Positions 40,076 to 49,499 are shown, counted from the first letter of the stretch. The stretch is 64,000 bases of DNA from Erythrobacter sp. (GCF_024305245.1 NZ_JAMWYX010000004.1:318616-382615), one strand, 5' to 3'. Made by a program: numbers and translations. The notes: generated by a model not told the origin, from the letters alone.

Positions 40076-43000
40076 ATGACTGCTATCCTGAACACCACGT
40101 CCTCGATGATTTTCGTCCGCTCGGCCCGGCTGCTGCTGGTCGGCGCTTCGGGCCTTGCCCTGAGCGCGCCGCTGGCGGCCAATCAATTGCTGTTCACCAC
40201 CAGCGAAGCCCAGCCCGCGACCGGTGAGCGGATCGACCAGCGCGGCGGGTTGACGCAGGTTGCCCTGACCGGCGGGGGCACGGTTTCGATCGTCGATGCG
40301 GCGGAATATCGCCTCAACCCGGATGGTTCGGTCGACCTTTACGAAGGTTCGATCACTGTCGCTGGCAGCGAGGCACGCGAGGTTGTGGTGCGGATGCCCG
40401 AAGGTCTCGAAGGCCGGGTGGCAGGCACGGGTTCGGCGGCCAATTTCTCCGCCCGCAAGAATGGCGAGGCGAGCGGCCATGCGCTCACCGGTGCGGTGCG
40501 GATCGGGCGGGCGGGCAGCTTCGAGCGGTTCGATGCAGGCGCCATGTGGCGTGCACGGGGGCAGGGCGGCGTGCGGCGCGTGATCGCCAATGATGCCCAG
40601 GTGCAGCCCGATGCTGTGGGCGGCGCAGGGGCCGAACCGGCGGTTGCGATGCCCGCACAGCCCGGCAGCGTCGTTGCCATCGGCGGCGAGGCTGGCCCGG
40701 TGGCCGCCGCGCTCAACGGTATGCCCCTCGGTTTCGGCGATCAGCTCGCGGCTGCCGGCGCATCGGGCGATATCATCGGCGCTGCGCGGCGCATCGAAGC
40801 GGTGGTCGGCAATCCATCGCTCGACAATTTTCCGAGCGGCGATTTCGCGCTGCTGGTGGCGGCCGCTGCCCGGCTCGAAGGCAGCTATGGCGGCACGCCA
40901 TTCCCGCAGGCGCAGGCCGACATTATCCGCGCCTATCTGCGGTTCCTGGCGGGCGGCGGGGCGCGCAGCGAATTCCTCACCGCCTATAGCGGGTTCGTGG
41001 TGAGCTATCTCGATCTGATCCGCGCAGGCGGATTGCCGAGCGGGTTTGCCGGGACGAGCCCTGCCGATGTCGATGCCTATCTCGCCTATATCCGCCGGAC
41101 CGGAGCGCTCACCGGCCTCGCCGACCGCGACCGGGTGCTGGCCGAGGCTTACCTCGCGTTTCATGCCAGCGGCGGCAACCGTGATGCGTTCGCGGTGTCC
41201 TTCACCGATCTCACCGGCGCCTATTTCGCCTTTGTGCGCGGCGGCGGCGATCCGGCGGCGTTCACCGGAGCCAGTCAGGCGGCACTGGCGCAGACCATCG
41301 CCTTCCTGCGCGATAGCGGATTGGCGGCGCAATTGAGCGCGGCCGACCGCGCGCTGGTCGATGCCTTCCTTGCCAATGGCGGGCTTGCCTTTGCCGCGCA
41401 GTACGAAACCGCGCTGGGCGATTACTTCGCGTTCCTCGCCAGCGGGCGTCGCCCCAGCGAATACACCGCGCTCGATCAGGCGACCTTGCGCGCCTATCTC
41501 GAAACGCTGGCCGATACCGGACTGCTGGCCAGCGTCCTTGGCGATCGTGCCGGTTTCTATGCCGATTACCTCGCTTTCCTGCGCGGCGGCGGCAGCATTG
41601 ATGCGTTCGCAGGGCTGCCTGCGAATGTCTTCGCAGGCTATGCCTCGCAGCTCGATGCCTATTTCGCCTTCCTGTCGACCGGGCGGCGACCCACCGAATT
41701 CAGCGGCACCGATGCTGCAATCTTGCAGTCCTATCTGCTCGAACTGCAGGCGGCGGGCGCGCTCGAACGCTTCCTCGGCGCGCGCTCGGCGTTCTTTGCG
41801 GACTTCGCCGCATTCGTCGCGGGCGGCGGCAGCATTGACGGGTTTGCGGGGCTGCCTGCGAATGTTTTCGCCGCGTATGCGGTGCAGCTCGATGCCTATT
41901 TCGCCTTCCTGTCGAGCGGGCGGCGACCGACCGAATTCAGCGGTGCAGATGCTGCCGTCTTGCAGGCCTATTTGCTCGAACTGCAGGCGGCAGGCGCGCT
42001 CGAACGCTTCCTCGGTGCGCGTGCGGCATTCTTCGCGGCGTTTGCGAATTTTGTCGCGGAAGGCGGCAGTTTCGATGCTTTTGCCGGCCTGCCTGCCAAT
42101 GTCTTCACGAATTATGCAGTCGATCTGCGGGCGTTTTTCGACTTCCTGCTGGCAGGCGGAGTGCCGTCCGATTACACCGCGCTGACACCCGAAACGATCA
42201 GCGCGTATATCGCTGCGCTCGAAGCGGCGGGCGCGACATCGAGCTTCCTTGGCGACATCGCCGGGTTCTACCGCGACTATGCGATCTTTCTTGCAGGCGG
42301 GGGTAACCCCGATCTGTTCGCGGGCCTGCCGGTTCCGCCCGATTTCCCGACCTTTGCCGCCGCGCTCAATGCCTATGCGCTGTTCCTGCAGGGCGGCGGG
42401 CTGCCGTCGGACTACACGGCGGAAGATCTCGCGCAGTTGCAGAGCTTCCTCGATGCGGTGGCGGGATCGGGGCAGCTTGCGGCGCTGCTGGGCGACAACG
42501 CGGATCTGCTGACGCGCTATTTCGCCTTTCTGGCTTGCGGCGGCGATCCCAACGGGTTTGTCGGTCTGCCGGTCTATGGCGATTACGTCGCGGCGTTGAA
42601 CGCCTATTACGCCTTCCTTTCAGGGGGCGGCCTGCCGGGCGATTACACCGCGCTCGATCAGGTGACGCTCAACGCCTATCTCGATGCGCTCGCCGCTGCG
42701 CAGGGCGGTCTGGCCGGGTTCGGCGATCTTGACGCCTTCTTCTCCGGCTACTTCGCCTTCGTGAGCGCGGGCGGCGACCCGGCCAATTTTGCCGGGCTGC
42801 CGGTCTATGGCGATTACGTCGCGGCGTTGAACGCCTATCTCTCGTTCCTTGCCGATGGCGGGCTGCCGAGCGAATACACGGTGCTCGATCAGGCAACGCT
42901 CAACGCCTATCTCGAAGCGCTCGCCAATGTGCAGGGCGGTCTGGCGGGCTTTGCCGCGCTGGATGATTTCTTCATCGATTTCTTCGCCTTCATTACCGGC

Positions 43001-45703
43001 GGCGGCGATCCGGATGATTTTGCCGAATTGCCGGTGAATGTGAACCGTCCGCGCAACGTACTGAACGGTGTCAACGGCTGGCAATTCGCGCGCGACGGCC
43101 TGCGGGTTGCGCGGACCGATGCCCAGATTGATGACGACGGCCGCATCACCAGCATGACCGTGTTCAATCCCAATGGGGTGACGACCGATTACTCGGGGCG
43201 GGACGCGGATTTGCGCGAGTTCGGCCGCATCGGCAATGATGTCGCCTGGACGCGCTATTTCGTCGGGGCGGCCAACAGCCAGAGCAATGTGAGCGAACAT
43301 TTGCTGGTCGGCACGCCCGCCACCAACATTCCTGCCACCGGCACGGTGCAATATGCGCTGGTCGGCGGGACCGCGCCGACCGATCGCAACGATGTGGCAG
43401 GGACCGAGGCGTACTTCACCGGCAATCTGGGCATCGCCTTCGGGACTGTTCCGCTTGTCGGGGTCGATTTCGAAGTGCTGACCCGGACCGCCGGATACCG
43501 TGTCAGCACTCTGGGCGGCGCGGCCAATCCGCTGAGCGGCGGGATGGGCGTTGACGGCAATGGCCGGTTCGAGAACCAGAACCTGCCGATCACGCCGCTG
43601 CTCGATGCGACCTGCATCAATTTCTGTCAGGCGCAGGTGTTCGGCGGCCTGTTCGGCGACGGGGCGACGAGCGCGGGTTTCACCTATAACGTGTTCGATC
43701 GCGGCTTTGGTGCGTCGGTGCAGGGCGTGGCGATCTTTGCCGCCAGCGGCAATGCCATTGAAGGGCTGGGCACGCGGCCCGATGCGGGCGTCGGCGATAC
43801 CAGCGGCACGCCGCTGATCCTTGCCAACCAATCGCCGTTCACGGCCACCACCGGCGTTAAATACAATCTGCGCGCTCCGACCACCGGTCTGAACGGTTTC
43901 AGCGCCGATGGAGTGGTTTCCGATAGCAATGGCGGGATCACTGCGATCCTCGAAAGCTTCCGCCCGCGCAGCATCGGCACAGCCAGCGCCGTCGATGTCT
44001 CGACCAACGCCCGGTTTGCCATCGGCCGCTGGACCAACGGCATCTATGTTTCGGAAGATCAGGCCGAAAACACCGCATTGTCTGCCACGCAGGGCCTGCA
44101 TTATCTGTTCGCCGGGCCGACCACGACCGGCTTTGTCATCCCGACATCAGGCCGGATCGACTACGATCTGATCGCGGCCACTGCGCCGACGATTGCCGAC
44201 GGATCATTGGCTCCCGGACAGTTCCAGGCCGATATGGCGGTGCTGTTCGGCGCGACCAACCGCGTGGCGATGGAGGGCAGCATCATCATGCCCAAGGCAG
44301 GCGGTGATTTCGTCTACGGTTTTTCCACTCAGGGCGGCGTCGCCAATGCCGAACAAAGCACATCGGAGTTCCGCGTAACGCAGGGGCGCAATATCAACTT
44401 CGAGATATTGGGCAGCGGGATCACCACCAGCGACAATAGCTGCAACGCCAATTGCACGATCCAGTTTGCAGGCTATTTCGCCGGAGCCGATATCAACCAA
44501 CTCGGCCTGACCTACAACGCCACGGGGTTGAGCAATCCCAAGAACATCAACGGCGTGGCGATCTTCGGCAATGGTACGCTGACCGGTCCGCCAGTCAGCG
44601 CGGTGACCGGTAACCAGTTCAGCGCGACCGTCACGACCGACCTGTTCGTCAGTCAGGGCAACCTTGTGTCGCTCGATTTCAGCACGGCCAATCCGGGCCG
44701 GACCAATTCGCTCGACACAGTGCAGAATACCCCCGGCAGCTTTGGCTACAAGACGGATGCCGAGGGCCGGGTAATAGAGATTGGCGGCAGAAATGGCTGG
44801 TTCGACCGGATCGCTCCGGTTGGGACGAACTTTGTCGCTGCAAGCAACACCGATATCGGTCGCACGGCATCGGGCGCGGTGCGCTGGTCGCGCTGGAGCA
44901 ATGGCGGGGTCGTCCCCAGCCGTTTCGGCCCGCCCCCACCCTTCGGCGTGAGTGCCAACGGCGGCTATCATATGATTATCGGCACGCCGTCTACCAACCT
45001 TCCGACCAGCGGACGGATCGACTACACGCTCGTCGGGGGCACAAGGCCCACGGCCGTGGATGGCAGCGTGGCTCCGGGCATGCTCACATCGGGCGCGGCA
45101 GCGGTGCAGTTCGGGGCAAGCCCCAAGGTCGGCATAGCGCTCGGCTTCGATTACAATTCGAACAGCTATGTGGCGCAGACAACCGGCGGCGTTACGAACA
45201 TTGCAACCAGCGAATTATCGCTGGTGAATGGCGGGTTCACCGGTCGCTCGGCCAATGGCAGTGTGACCGGCGGTGCCTGCGCCGGGGCGTGTTCGGTCGA
45301 ATGGACGGGCTTTCTGGCCGGGATCGGCGGCACCGAGCTTGGGGTGCAGTATGATATCCGCTTTGCCGCAGACATCGCCGTAATCGGCACGGCAGCGTTC
45401 ACTGCCGGTAACGGCAACATGGCCGCCGCCCCCGCGCCCGGCGTTGCGCCCGTACCGGTCACGATCGCCGGCATCGACATGAACCGCTGGGGCGGAACGG
45501 GCAGCGCCTCGCCGCAGGGCAGCCCGGTGCCGGGCGGCGGGCTGGCACAGGCTCTGGCACAGGCTCTGGTGCCTCTGGCCATGCAATCGGGCGAAGGTGC
45601 GGGGCGCGGGGATGGGCCGGTCCGGCACGAGGCGATCCGCCAGGCCGAACAGCTGATGGGCGGTCTGATCACCTTCCACGGCGCCCGCACCGACCAGCGC
45701 TGA
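40076..45703 (+). CDS. Giant exported FecR-domain repeat protein, probable Slam cargo
   Basis: 1875 residues from ATG 40076 with GGGGAGG upstream. Signal peptide about 1-36 (ending APLAANQ). About 45-170: a FecR-like domain (GGTVSIVDAAEYRLNPDGSV; VVVRMPEGLEGRVAGTGS), usually a sensor or surface fold. About 280-985: repeats, with seven clear units of 77-81 residues (DAYFAFLSSGRRPTEFSG; FAGLPANVF). About 986-1800: three tandem modules of about 276 residues, each with an xYxLxxxTxPT strand and a C-x3-C signature at Cys1180, Cys1456 and Cys1735. The modules resemble transferrin-binding-protein-like barrels used as Slam substrates; that link is inference. Base composition resembles its neighbours. 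Confidence 0.78.
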   Translation: MTAILNTTSSMIFVRSARLLLVGASGLALSAPLAANQLLFTTSEAQPATGERIDQRGGLTQVALTGGGTVSIVDAAEYRLNPDGSVDLYEGSITVAGSEAREVVVRMPEGLEGRVAGTGSAANFSARKNGEASGHALTGAVRIGRAGSFERFDAGAMWRARGQGGVRRVIANDAQVQPDAVGGAGAEPAVAMPAQPGSVVAIGGEAGPVAAALNGMPLGFGDQLAAAGASGDIIGAARRIEAVVGNPSLDNFPSGDFALLVAAAARLEGSYGGTPFPQAQADIIRAYLRFLAGGGARSEFLTAYSGFVVSYLDLIRAGGLPSGFAGTSPADVDAYLAYIRRTGALTGLADRDRVLAEAYLAFHASGGNRDAFAVSFTDLTGAYFAFVRGGGDPAAFTGASQAALAQTIAFLRDSGLAAQLSAADRALVDAFLANGGLAFAAQYETALGDYFAFLASGRRPSEYTALDQATLRAYLETLADTGLLASVLGDRAGFYADYLAFLRGGGSIDAFAGLPANVFAGYASQLDAYFAFLSTGRRPTEFSGTDAAILQSYLLELQAAGALERFLGARSAFFADFAAFVAGGGSIDGFAGLPANVFAAYAVQLDAYFAFLSSGRRPTEFSGADAAVLQAYLLELQAAGALERFLGARAAFFAAFANFVAEGGSFDAFAGLPANVFTNYAVDLRAFFDFLLAGGVPSDYTALTPETISAYIAALEAAGATSSFLGDIAGFYRDYAIFLAGGGNPDLFAGLPVPPDFPTFAAALNAYALFLQGGGLPSDYTAEDLAQLQSFLDAVAGSGQLAALLGDNADLLTRYFAFLACGGDPNGFVGLPVYGDYVAALNAYYAFLSGGGLPGDYTALDQVTLNAYLDALAAAQGGLAGFGDLDAFFSGYFAFVSAGGDPANFAGLPVYGDYVAALNAYLSFLADGGLPSEYTVLDQATLNAYLEALANVQGGLAGFAALDDFFIDFFAFITGGGDPDDFAELPVNVNRPRNVLNGVNGWQFARDGLRVARTDAQIDDDGRITSMTVFNPNGVTTDYSGRDADLREFGRIGNDVAWTRYFVGAANSQSNVSEHLLVGTPATNIPATGTVQYALVGGTAPTDRNDVAGTEAYFTGNLGIAFGTVPLVGVDFEVLTRTAGYRVSTLGGAANPLSGGMGVDGNGRFENQNLPITPLLDATCINFCQAQVFGGLFGDGATSAGFTYNVFDRGFGASVQGVAIFAASGNAIEGLGTRPDAGVGDTSGTPLILANQSPFTATTGVKYNLRAPTTGLNGFSADGVVSDSNGGITAILESFRPRSIGTASAVDVSTNARFAIGRWTNGIYVSEDQAENTALSATQGLHYLFAGPTTTGFVIPTSGRIDYDLIAATAPTIADGSLAPGQFQADMAVLFGATNRVAMEGSIIMPKAGGDFVYGFSTQGGVANAEQSTSEFRVTQGRNINFEILGSGITTSDNSCNANCTIQFAGYFAGADINQLGLTYNATGLSNPKNINGVAIFGNGTLTGPPVSAVTGNQFSATVTTDLFVSQGNLVSLDFSTANPGRTNSLDTVQNTPGSFGYKTDAEGRVIEIGGRNGWFDRIAPVGTNFVAASNTDIGRTASGAVRWSRWSNGGVVPSRFGPPPPFGVSANGGYHMIIGTPSTNLPTSGRIDYTLVGGTRPTAVDGSVAPGMLTSGAAAVQFGASPKVGIALGFDYNSNSYVAQTTGGVTNIATSELSLVNGGFTGRSANGSVTGGACAGACSVEWTGFLAGIGGTELGVQYDIRFAADIAVIGTAAFTAGNGNMAAAPAPGVAPVPVTIAGIDMNRWGGTGSASPQGSPVPGGGLAQALAQALVPLAMQSGEGAGRGDGPVRHEAIRQAEQLMGGLITFHGARTDQR
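41401..43040 (+). repeat. Seven in-frame tandem repeats of 77-81 codons
   Basis: Direct repeats of about 237-240 bp inside the giant protein gene. Neighbouring copies are closest: the block starting GCGCTCGAACGCTTCCTCGG occurs at 41759 and 41996 (237 bp apart), and the block GGTCTATGGCGATTACGTCG recurs 231 bp later in the last units. Each unit holds two aromatic helices (xAYFAFLxxGxxPxxF) and a GLPxxV turn. Copy number could vary by recombination. Confidence 0.85.
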
Positions 45704-45710
45704 GGCCACC

Positions 45711-45736
45711 TAACAGCAGTTGTCATGTGCATGACA
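45711..45736. promoter_or_regulatory. Second copy of the shared operator-like element
   Basis: TAACAGCAGTTGTCA (45711-45725), six bases, TGACA (45732-45736). Same order and spacing as 38595-38620, with differences concentrated in the 6-bp spacer. It lies 70-100 nt before the SH3-like gene, just after the stop of the giant protein gene. Confidence 0.6.
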
Positions 45737-45807
45737 GGCCATGTGTGTGGCTGGCCCCTGCAGCGTGCGGCAAGGTGACGGCATTGGATGCAATGGGGAG
45801 TATGACA

Positions 45808-46698
45808 ATGACGAAGATGTTTTTCCGCGCGCCGGCCCGCAGCTTTGCCGCTGCGATGCTGGCCTCGGCGGCGGTGATCGCGGTGCCGGTGCAGGCGAAG
45901 GATGCCGAGGTCAAGCTGACCACCTGCAGCGAAAGCCTCGGCTCGATCGCGGTGGTCGAAGGCGACACGCAGGGCTGGTCCGAGTACGGGCTCGGCAGCC
46001 CGCGCGAACTGGTAAATTCGTTGGCGGTCGAATCCGGCTGCTTCACGCCGCACAGCCCGGCCAGCGGCGAAGCGGCCGATTTCCTGATGAACGTGGTCGC
46101 GGGCGACAGCGAGGAAGTCGACCAGTCGATCGAAGTGGCCAAGTCGGCGGCGATGCAGGGGCTGGTGAGTTCCGGCGCGGCGGGATCGCTTCTCAGCAGC
46201 GTTCCCGGAGCCGGCGCGGTGCTCGGCATGTTCGGCGGTTTCGGCGGAAAGAAAAAGCGGCTGGCCGCCGGGATCAAGCTGCTCAGCCCGGCCAGCGGCC
46301 AGGCGATCGCAACCGGGCAGGGCGTAGTCAAAAAAAGCACCCTGAGCTTCGGCGGTGCTGGTGCGTGGACTGCGGGCGCTGCGGCGGCAGGCTACGGTTC
46401 CAGCAAGGACGGTAAGATGCTGGTCGAAGCCTTCGTGCTCGCCTTCAACGAACTGGTCGCCCAGAAGGCTACCATCGCATCGGTCCCGCGGGGCGGCGGC
46501 GCTGCAACCGCATCCGGTCTGGCGACCGTGGCTGCGGCCACCGCGATGCTCGAAACGCCCTCGGCCAAGGCCAAGGTGCTCCGCGATCTCAGGGCCGGCA
46601 CCACTCTGACCCCGACCGGCAAGCGCGAAGGTCTGTTCGTCGAGGCGAAGGACAATTTCGGCACCGTCGGCTGGGTTTCGATCGAAAGCCTGAACTGA
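45808..46698 (+). CDS. Exported SH3-like protein of the Slam locus
   Basis: About 296 residues, starting at ATG 45808 (GGGGAG 7 nt upstream; ATG 45802 is also possible). A signal peptide ends VPVQAKD. The middle has a Gly/Ala-rich stretch (SVPGAGAVLGMFGGFGGKKKR) and LVEAFVLAFNELVAQ, reminiscent of CsgG-type or peptidoglycan-associated periplasmic proteins; that resemblance is weak. The C-terminus (VLRDLRAGTTLTPTGKREG...VGWVSIESL) is a bacterial SH3-like fold, which often binds peptidoglycan. Shared upstream element with the Slam-like gene suggests joint expression. Confidence 0.68.
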   Translation: MTKMFFRAPARSFAAAMLASAAVIAVPVQAKDAEVKLTTCSESLGSIAVVEGDTQGWSEYGLGSPRELVNSLAVESGCFTPHSPASGEAADFLMNVVAGDSEEVDQSIEVAKSAAMQGLVSSGAAGSLLSSVPGAGAVLGMFGGFGGKKKRLAAGIKLLSPASGQAIATGQGVVKKSTLSFGGAGAWTAGAAAAGYGSSKDGKMLVEAFVLAFNELVAQKATIASVPRGGGAATASGLATVAAATAMLETPSAKAKVLRDLRAGTTLTPTGKREGLFVEAKDNFGTVGWVSIESLN

Positions 46699-46813
46699 CC
46701 GGCACCGCCCGGCTGGCAGCCATCGCTTGCGCGGATGCGTGAGCGGTGGCAGCAAGCCCGTGCAGGGGAGGCGCCGGGGTTTCGTGAACACGCGAAGAAT
46801 GGAAACAACGCCC

Positions 46814-47494
46814 ATGAGAATCCTCTATGTCGAGGACGATCCGCGTTCGGCGGCGGCCGTGGGCGATATCCTCGCGCAGTCCGGCGATGTGCTGGTGTGG
46901 GAGGATAATGGCAGCGCCGCGCTGCTGCGGGCGGGGCTGGAGAATTTCGATGTCATCATCCTCGACCGGATGCTCGGCGATATCGACGGGCTGACCATCA
47001 CCCGGCGGCTGCGCGAAGGCGGCATTGGCACTCCGATCCTGATCCTGTCCGCGCTGGGCCGCAGCAGCGACCGCGCCGACGGGCTGGATACCGGCGCCGA
47101 CGATTACCTTGCCAAGCCGTTCGAGCCTGCCGAACTGGTCGCCCGCCTGAAAGCCCTGCACCGCCGCGCCACCGGGCGCGAACACAGCGCCGTGATCCTG
47201 TACGGCGCGTTCGAATGCCACGTGAAGGCGCGCACCGCGTTCCGCGACAATCGTCACCTTGCGCTCAGCCCCAAGGAATTCGAGCTGTTCCGCTATTTCA
47301 TGGAAAACGCGGGCGAGGTGGTGACCCGCGAAATGCTGCTGCGGCAGGTGTGGAAGATGGATTTCGACCCGCAGACCAATGTCGTCGACGTCAATATCGG
47401 GCGGCTGCGGCGCAAGCTCGAGGACGGGTTCGCGCGCCCCGCGCTCGAAACCATCCTGGGATCGGGCTATCGCCTGCTCGACGGCATGCCGTGA
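46814..47494 (+). CDS. OmpR-family response regulator
   Basis: 226 residues from ATG 46814. Receiver domain: acidic pair VEDDP, phospho-acceptor Asp51 (VIILDRMLGD), Lys in DDYLAKPFEP. C-terminal winged helix: LSPKEFELFRYFMENAGEVVTREMLLRQVW and the VDVNIGRLRRKL recognition helix. GTGA overlap with the histidine kinase shows they form one two-component pair. The likely targets are the two TTGTCA-N6-TGACA elements in this locus; this is inference from proximity. Confidence 0.93.
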   Translation: MRILYVEDDPRSAAAVGDILAQSGDVLVWEDNGSAALLRAGLENFDVIILDRMLGDIDGLTITRRLREGGIGTPILILSALGRSSDRADGLDTGADDYLAKPFEPAELVARLKALHRRATGREHSAVILYGAFECHVKARTAFRDNRHLALSPKEFELFRYFMENAGEVVTREMLLRQVWKMDFDPQTNVVDVNIGRLRRKLEDGFARPALETILGSGYRLLDGMP

Positions 47495-48846
47495 ACGAAG
47501 CGCGGCGTTCGATATTCTCGCGGCTGGTGGCGGGCGCGATATTGCTGTCGCTGGTGCTGTTGGCTGGCCTCTGGTGGCTGACCCACCAGACAGTCAGCAC
47601 GAGCCTGCAGGAGGCGGCGCAGACAGAGGTCGACGTCGATCTCGCCGGGCTTGCCGATATTTATGCAACCGGCGGGCAGGCCGAACTGGAAGCGCGCATT
47701 GCCGACCGGGTCGCGCTGACCCCGGTCGAAGGCAGCGCATCGCATTACCTGCTGGCGGATAGTCGCGGCACGGTGATCGCGGGCGATCTTCCGCGCTGGC
47801 CCGCGCTCGATCCGATGGTTTCGGAAAGCGGGGTGATTGCGATCGGCAAGAATTCGCAGGGCTTTGCCCGCGCGGTGCAGCTCGGCCCCGATCTCAAGCT
47901 GGTGGTCGCGCGCAGCATGGCCATCCGCGCACCGGTGCTGTCCAGCCTCACCATGGCGTTCGCGTTGGGCGGAGCGGTGTTTGTCGCATTGGTGGCGCTG
48001 CTCGGACGGCTCGCCGCGCTCGGGCTGCAGCGCCGGATCGAGCGGATCAATCTTGCCTTCCGCGAGCCGCAGGACGGTTCGGGCCTCGTGGCCACGCGGC
48101 GCAGCAGCGCGGGCGACGAGATCGACGAGCTGACAGCGCATAGCGCCGCGGCACTGGCGCGGATGAATGATCTGCTGGCAGCCTACAAGGACACCTCCGA
48201 ACAGCTGGCGCATGAAATCCGCACGCCGCTGTCGCATCTCGATAACCGGCTGGTGAAAGCGCTGGCCGAAAAGCCCGATGCCCAGATTGCCGAGCGCCTG
48301 GCCGAGGCGCGGGCGGAAATCCGGCGGATCGTCCAGACGCTGGAATCGCTGCTCGATATCGCGGCGAGCAAGGCCCATCGCGGCGACCGCAGCGGCCTTG
48401 CGCCGGTCGATCTGAGCGCGCTGGTGACGGGGATTTGCGACCTGTATTCGGGCAGCGCGGAGGAAAGCGGGCTGGAACTGCGCTGGAACGTCGCGCCCGA
48501 TGTGACAATCGATGGCGACGAACGGCAATTGCGCAGATTGGTGACGAACATGCTCGACAATGCTCTCAAATACGTCCCGTCCGGTGGGAGCATCACCGTC
48601 ACGCTCGAACCCGGCCCGGTGTTCGTGGTGGCCGATGACGGGCCGGGCATCGACCCGCGCGATCGTGAGCGGATTTTCGAACGGTTCTATCGCGGGCGCA
48701 ACAAGGGCGAGGAAGTCTCCGGCAGCGGGCTGGGTCTGGCGCTGGCCCACGCGATTGCCGAGCGGCACGGACTGGCGCTGACGCTGGAGGAACCTGCTGC
48801 AGGCGGTCTGGGGGGCGCGGTGTTTCGCATCGCGGCGGCTGCATGA
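47491..48846 (+). CDS. Sensor histidine kinase of the Slam locus
   Basis: 451 residues starting at GTG 47491, overlapping the regulator stop. Two membrane helices (about 11-31 and 147-175) enclose a small periplasmic sensor domain. A HAMP-like linker precedes the phosphorylated His241 in EQLAHEIRTPLSHLDNRL. The ATPase domain has N-box NMLDNALKYVP, G1 VADDGPGID and G2 GSGLGLALAHA. The ligand is unknown. The lipoprotein gene follows with an ATGA overlap. Confidence 0.93.
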   Translation: MNEARRSIFSRLVAGAILLSLVLLAGLWWLTHQTVSTSLQEAAQTEVDVDLAGLADIYATGGQAELEARIADRVALTPVEGSASHYLLADSRGTVIAGDLPRWPALDPMVSESGVIAIGKNSQGFARAVQLGPDLKLVVARSMAIRAPVLSSLTMAFALGGAVFVALVALLGRLAALGLQRRIERINLAFREPQDGSGLVATRRSSAGDEIDELTAHSAAALARMNDLLAAYKDTSEQLAHEIRTPLSHLDNRLVKALAEKPDAQIAERLAEARAEIRRIVQTLESLLDIAASKAHRGDRSGLAPVDLSALVTGICDLYSGSAEESGLELRWNVAPDVTIDGDERQLRRLVTNMLDNALKYVPSGGSITVTLEPGPVFVVADDGPGIDPRDRERIFERFYRGRNKGEEVSGSGLGLALAHAIAERHGLALTLEEPAAGGLGGAVFRIAAAA

Positions 48847-49451
48847 TCGCGATGCGGCATCTTTGCATGGGAGTCGCGGCGGCGGTACTGTTGCTGGCCA
48901 GCGGGTGCACAGGCCCGGATCAGGCTGTGAAAACCAGCGCCTCCGTGCCCGACGCTGCCGTACCGGCCAGCGTTCGCGGCAAGGCCGAGCAGGTTGCCCA
49001 AGCGCTGATGATGGCGGCGATGGCCGAGCGGGCGCAGGACACCGCCGCGTTGGCACAGGCGACGCTGCGGCTCGATCATTTGGGCGCGGCGCCGCAGACC
49101 GATGACGATGCCGCCGCTATGGAGCGCTGGCGCGCCAGCCTTCCTAATGGCTCCCCGCCGATGCGGGGGCGTGCGCTGGGGCCGGCCTATCGCTCCGCTA
49201 CGCTGCGGCCGGGCGCTTCGACGCAGCTCCACCAGACCTTTCTCGGCGGACGCAGCGCGCAGATCGTGCTGCGCGTCTCGCGCGGCCCGGTGCCCCGGCT
49301 GGTGGTGCGCGACCAGTCCGAACGGCAGGTCTGCCTTGCCAGTGACGATCCGATCGAATGTCGCTGGGTGCCGCTCTACACCCAGCGCCACCAGATCGAG
49401 ATCGTGAATGCCGGGCCGGAGCAATCCGAATTCTACATCGTCTTCGACTGA
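48843..49451 (+). CDS. Hypothetical lipoprotein co-translated with the histidine kinase
   Basis: A 202-residue protein with lipobox ASGC (VLLLASGCTGP). The middle is Ala/Met/Gln-rich and helical (VAQALMMAAMAERAQD); the C-terminal half (about 100-202) is beta-rich with two cysteines (VCLASDDPIEC). Family not recognised. The ATGA overlap with the kinase suggests a role in sensing or in the envelope function controlled by the pair. ATG 48852 is an alternative start. Confidence 0.68.
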   Translation: MIAMRHLCMGVAAAVLLLASGCTGPDQAVKTSASVPDAAVPASVRGKAEQVAQALMMAAMAERAQDTAALAQATLRLDHLGAAPQTDDDAAAMERWRASLPNGSPPMRGRALGPAYRSATLRPGASTQLHQTFLGGRSAQIVLRVSRGPVPRLVVRDQSERQVCLASDDPIECRWVPLYTQRHQIEIVNAGPEQSEFYIVFD

Positions 49452-49499
49452 TGCGGGCCGGTCCACCTGATCCTGCGGTATGAGCAGGATAGCACGCCG

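Noticed and set aside
41401..43040. CRISPR-like periodicity
   Set aside because: Repeats are in frame, about 240 bp long and coding, with no short spacers; they are protein repeats.
42620..44101. Open frame of 493 codons antisense to the giant protein
   Set aside because: Mirrors the repeat region; composition is that of a shadow frame.
49470..49490. Hairpin ATCCTGC/GCAGGAT between convergent genes as a terminator
   Set aside because: The stem is only 7 bp and has no T-run on either strand.
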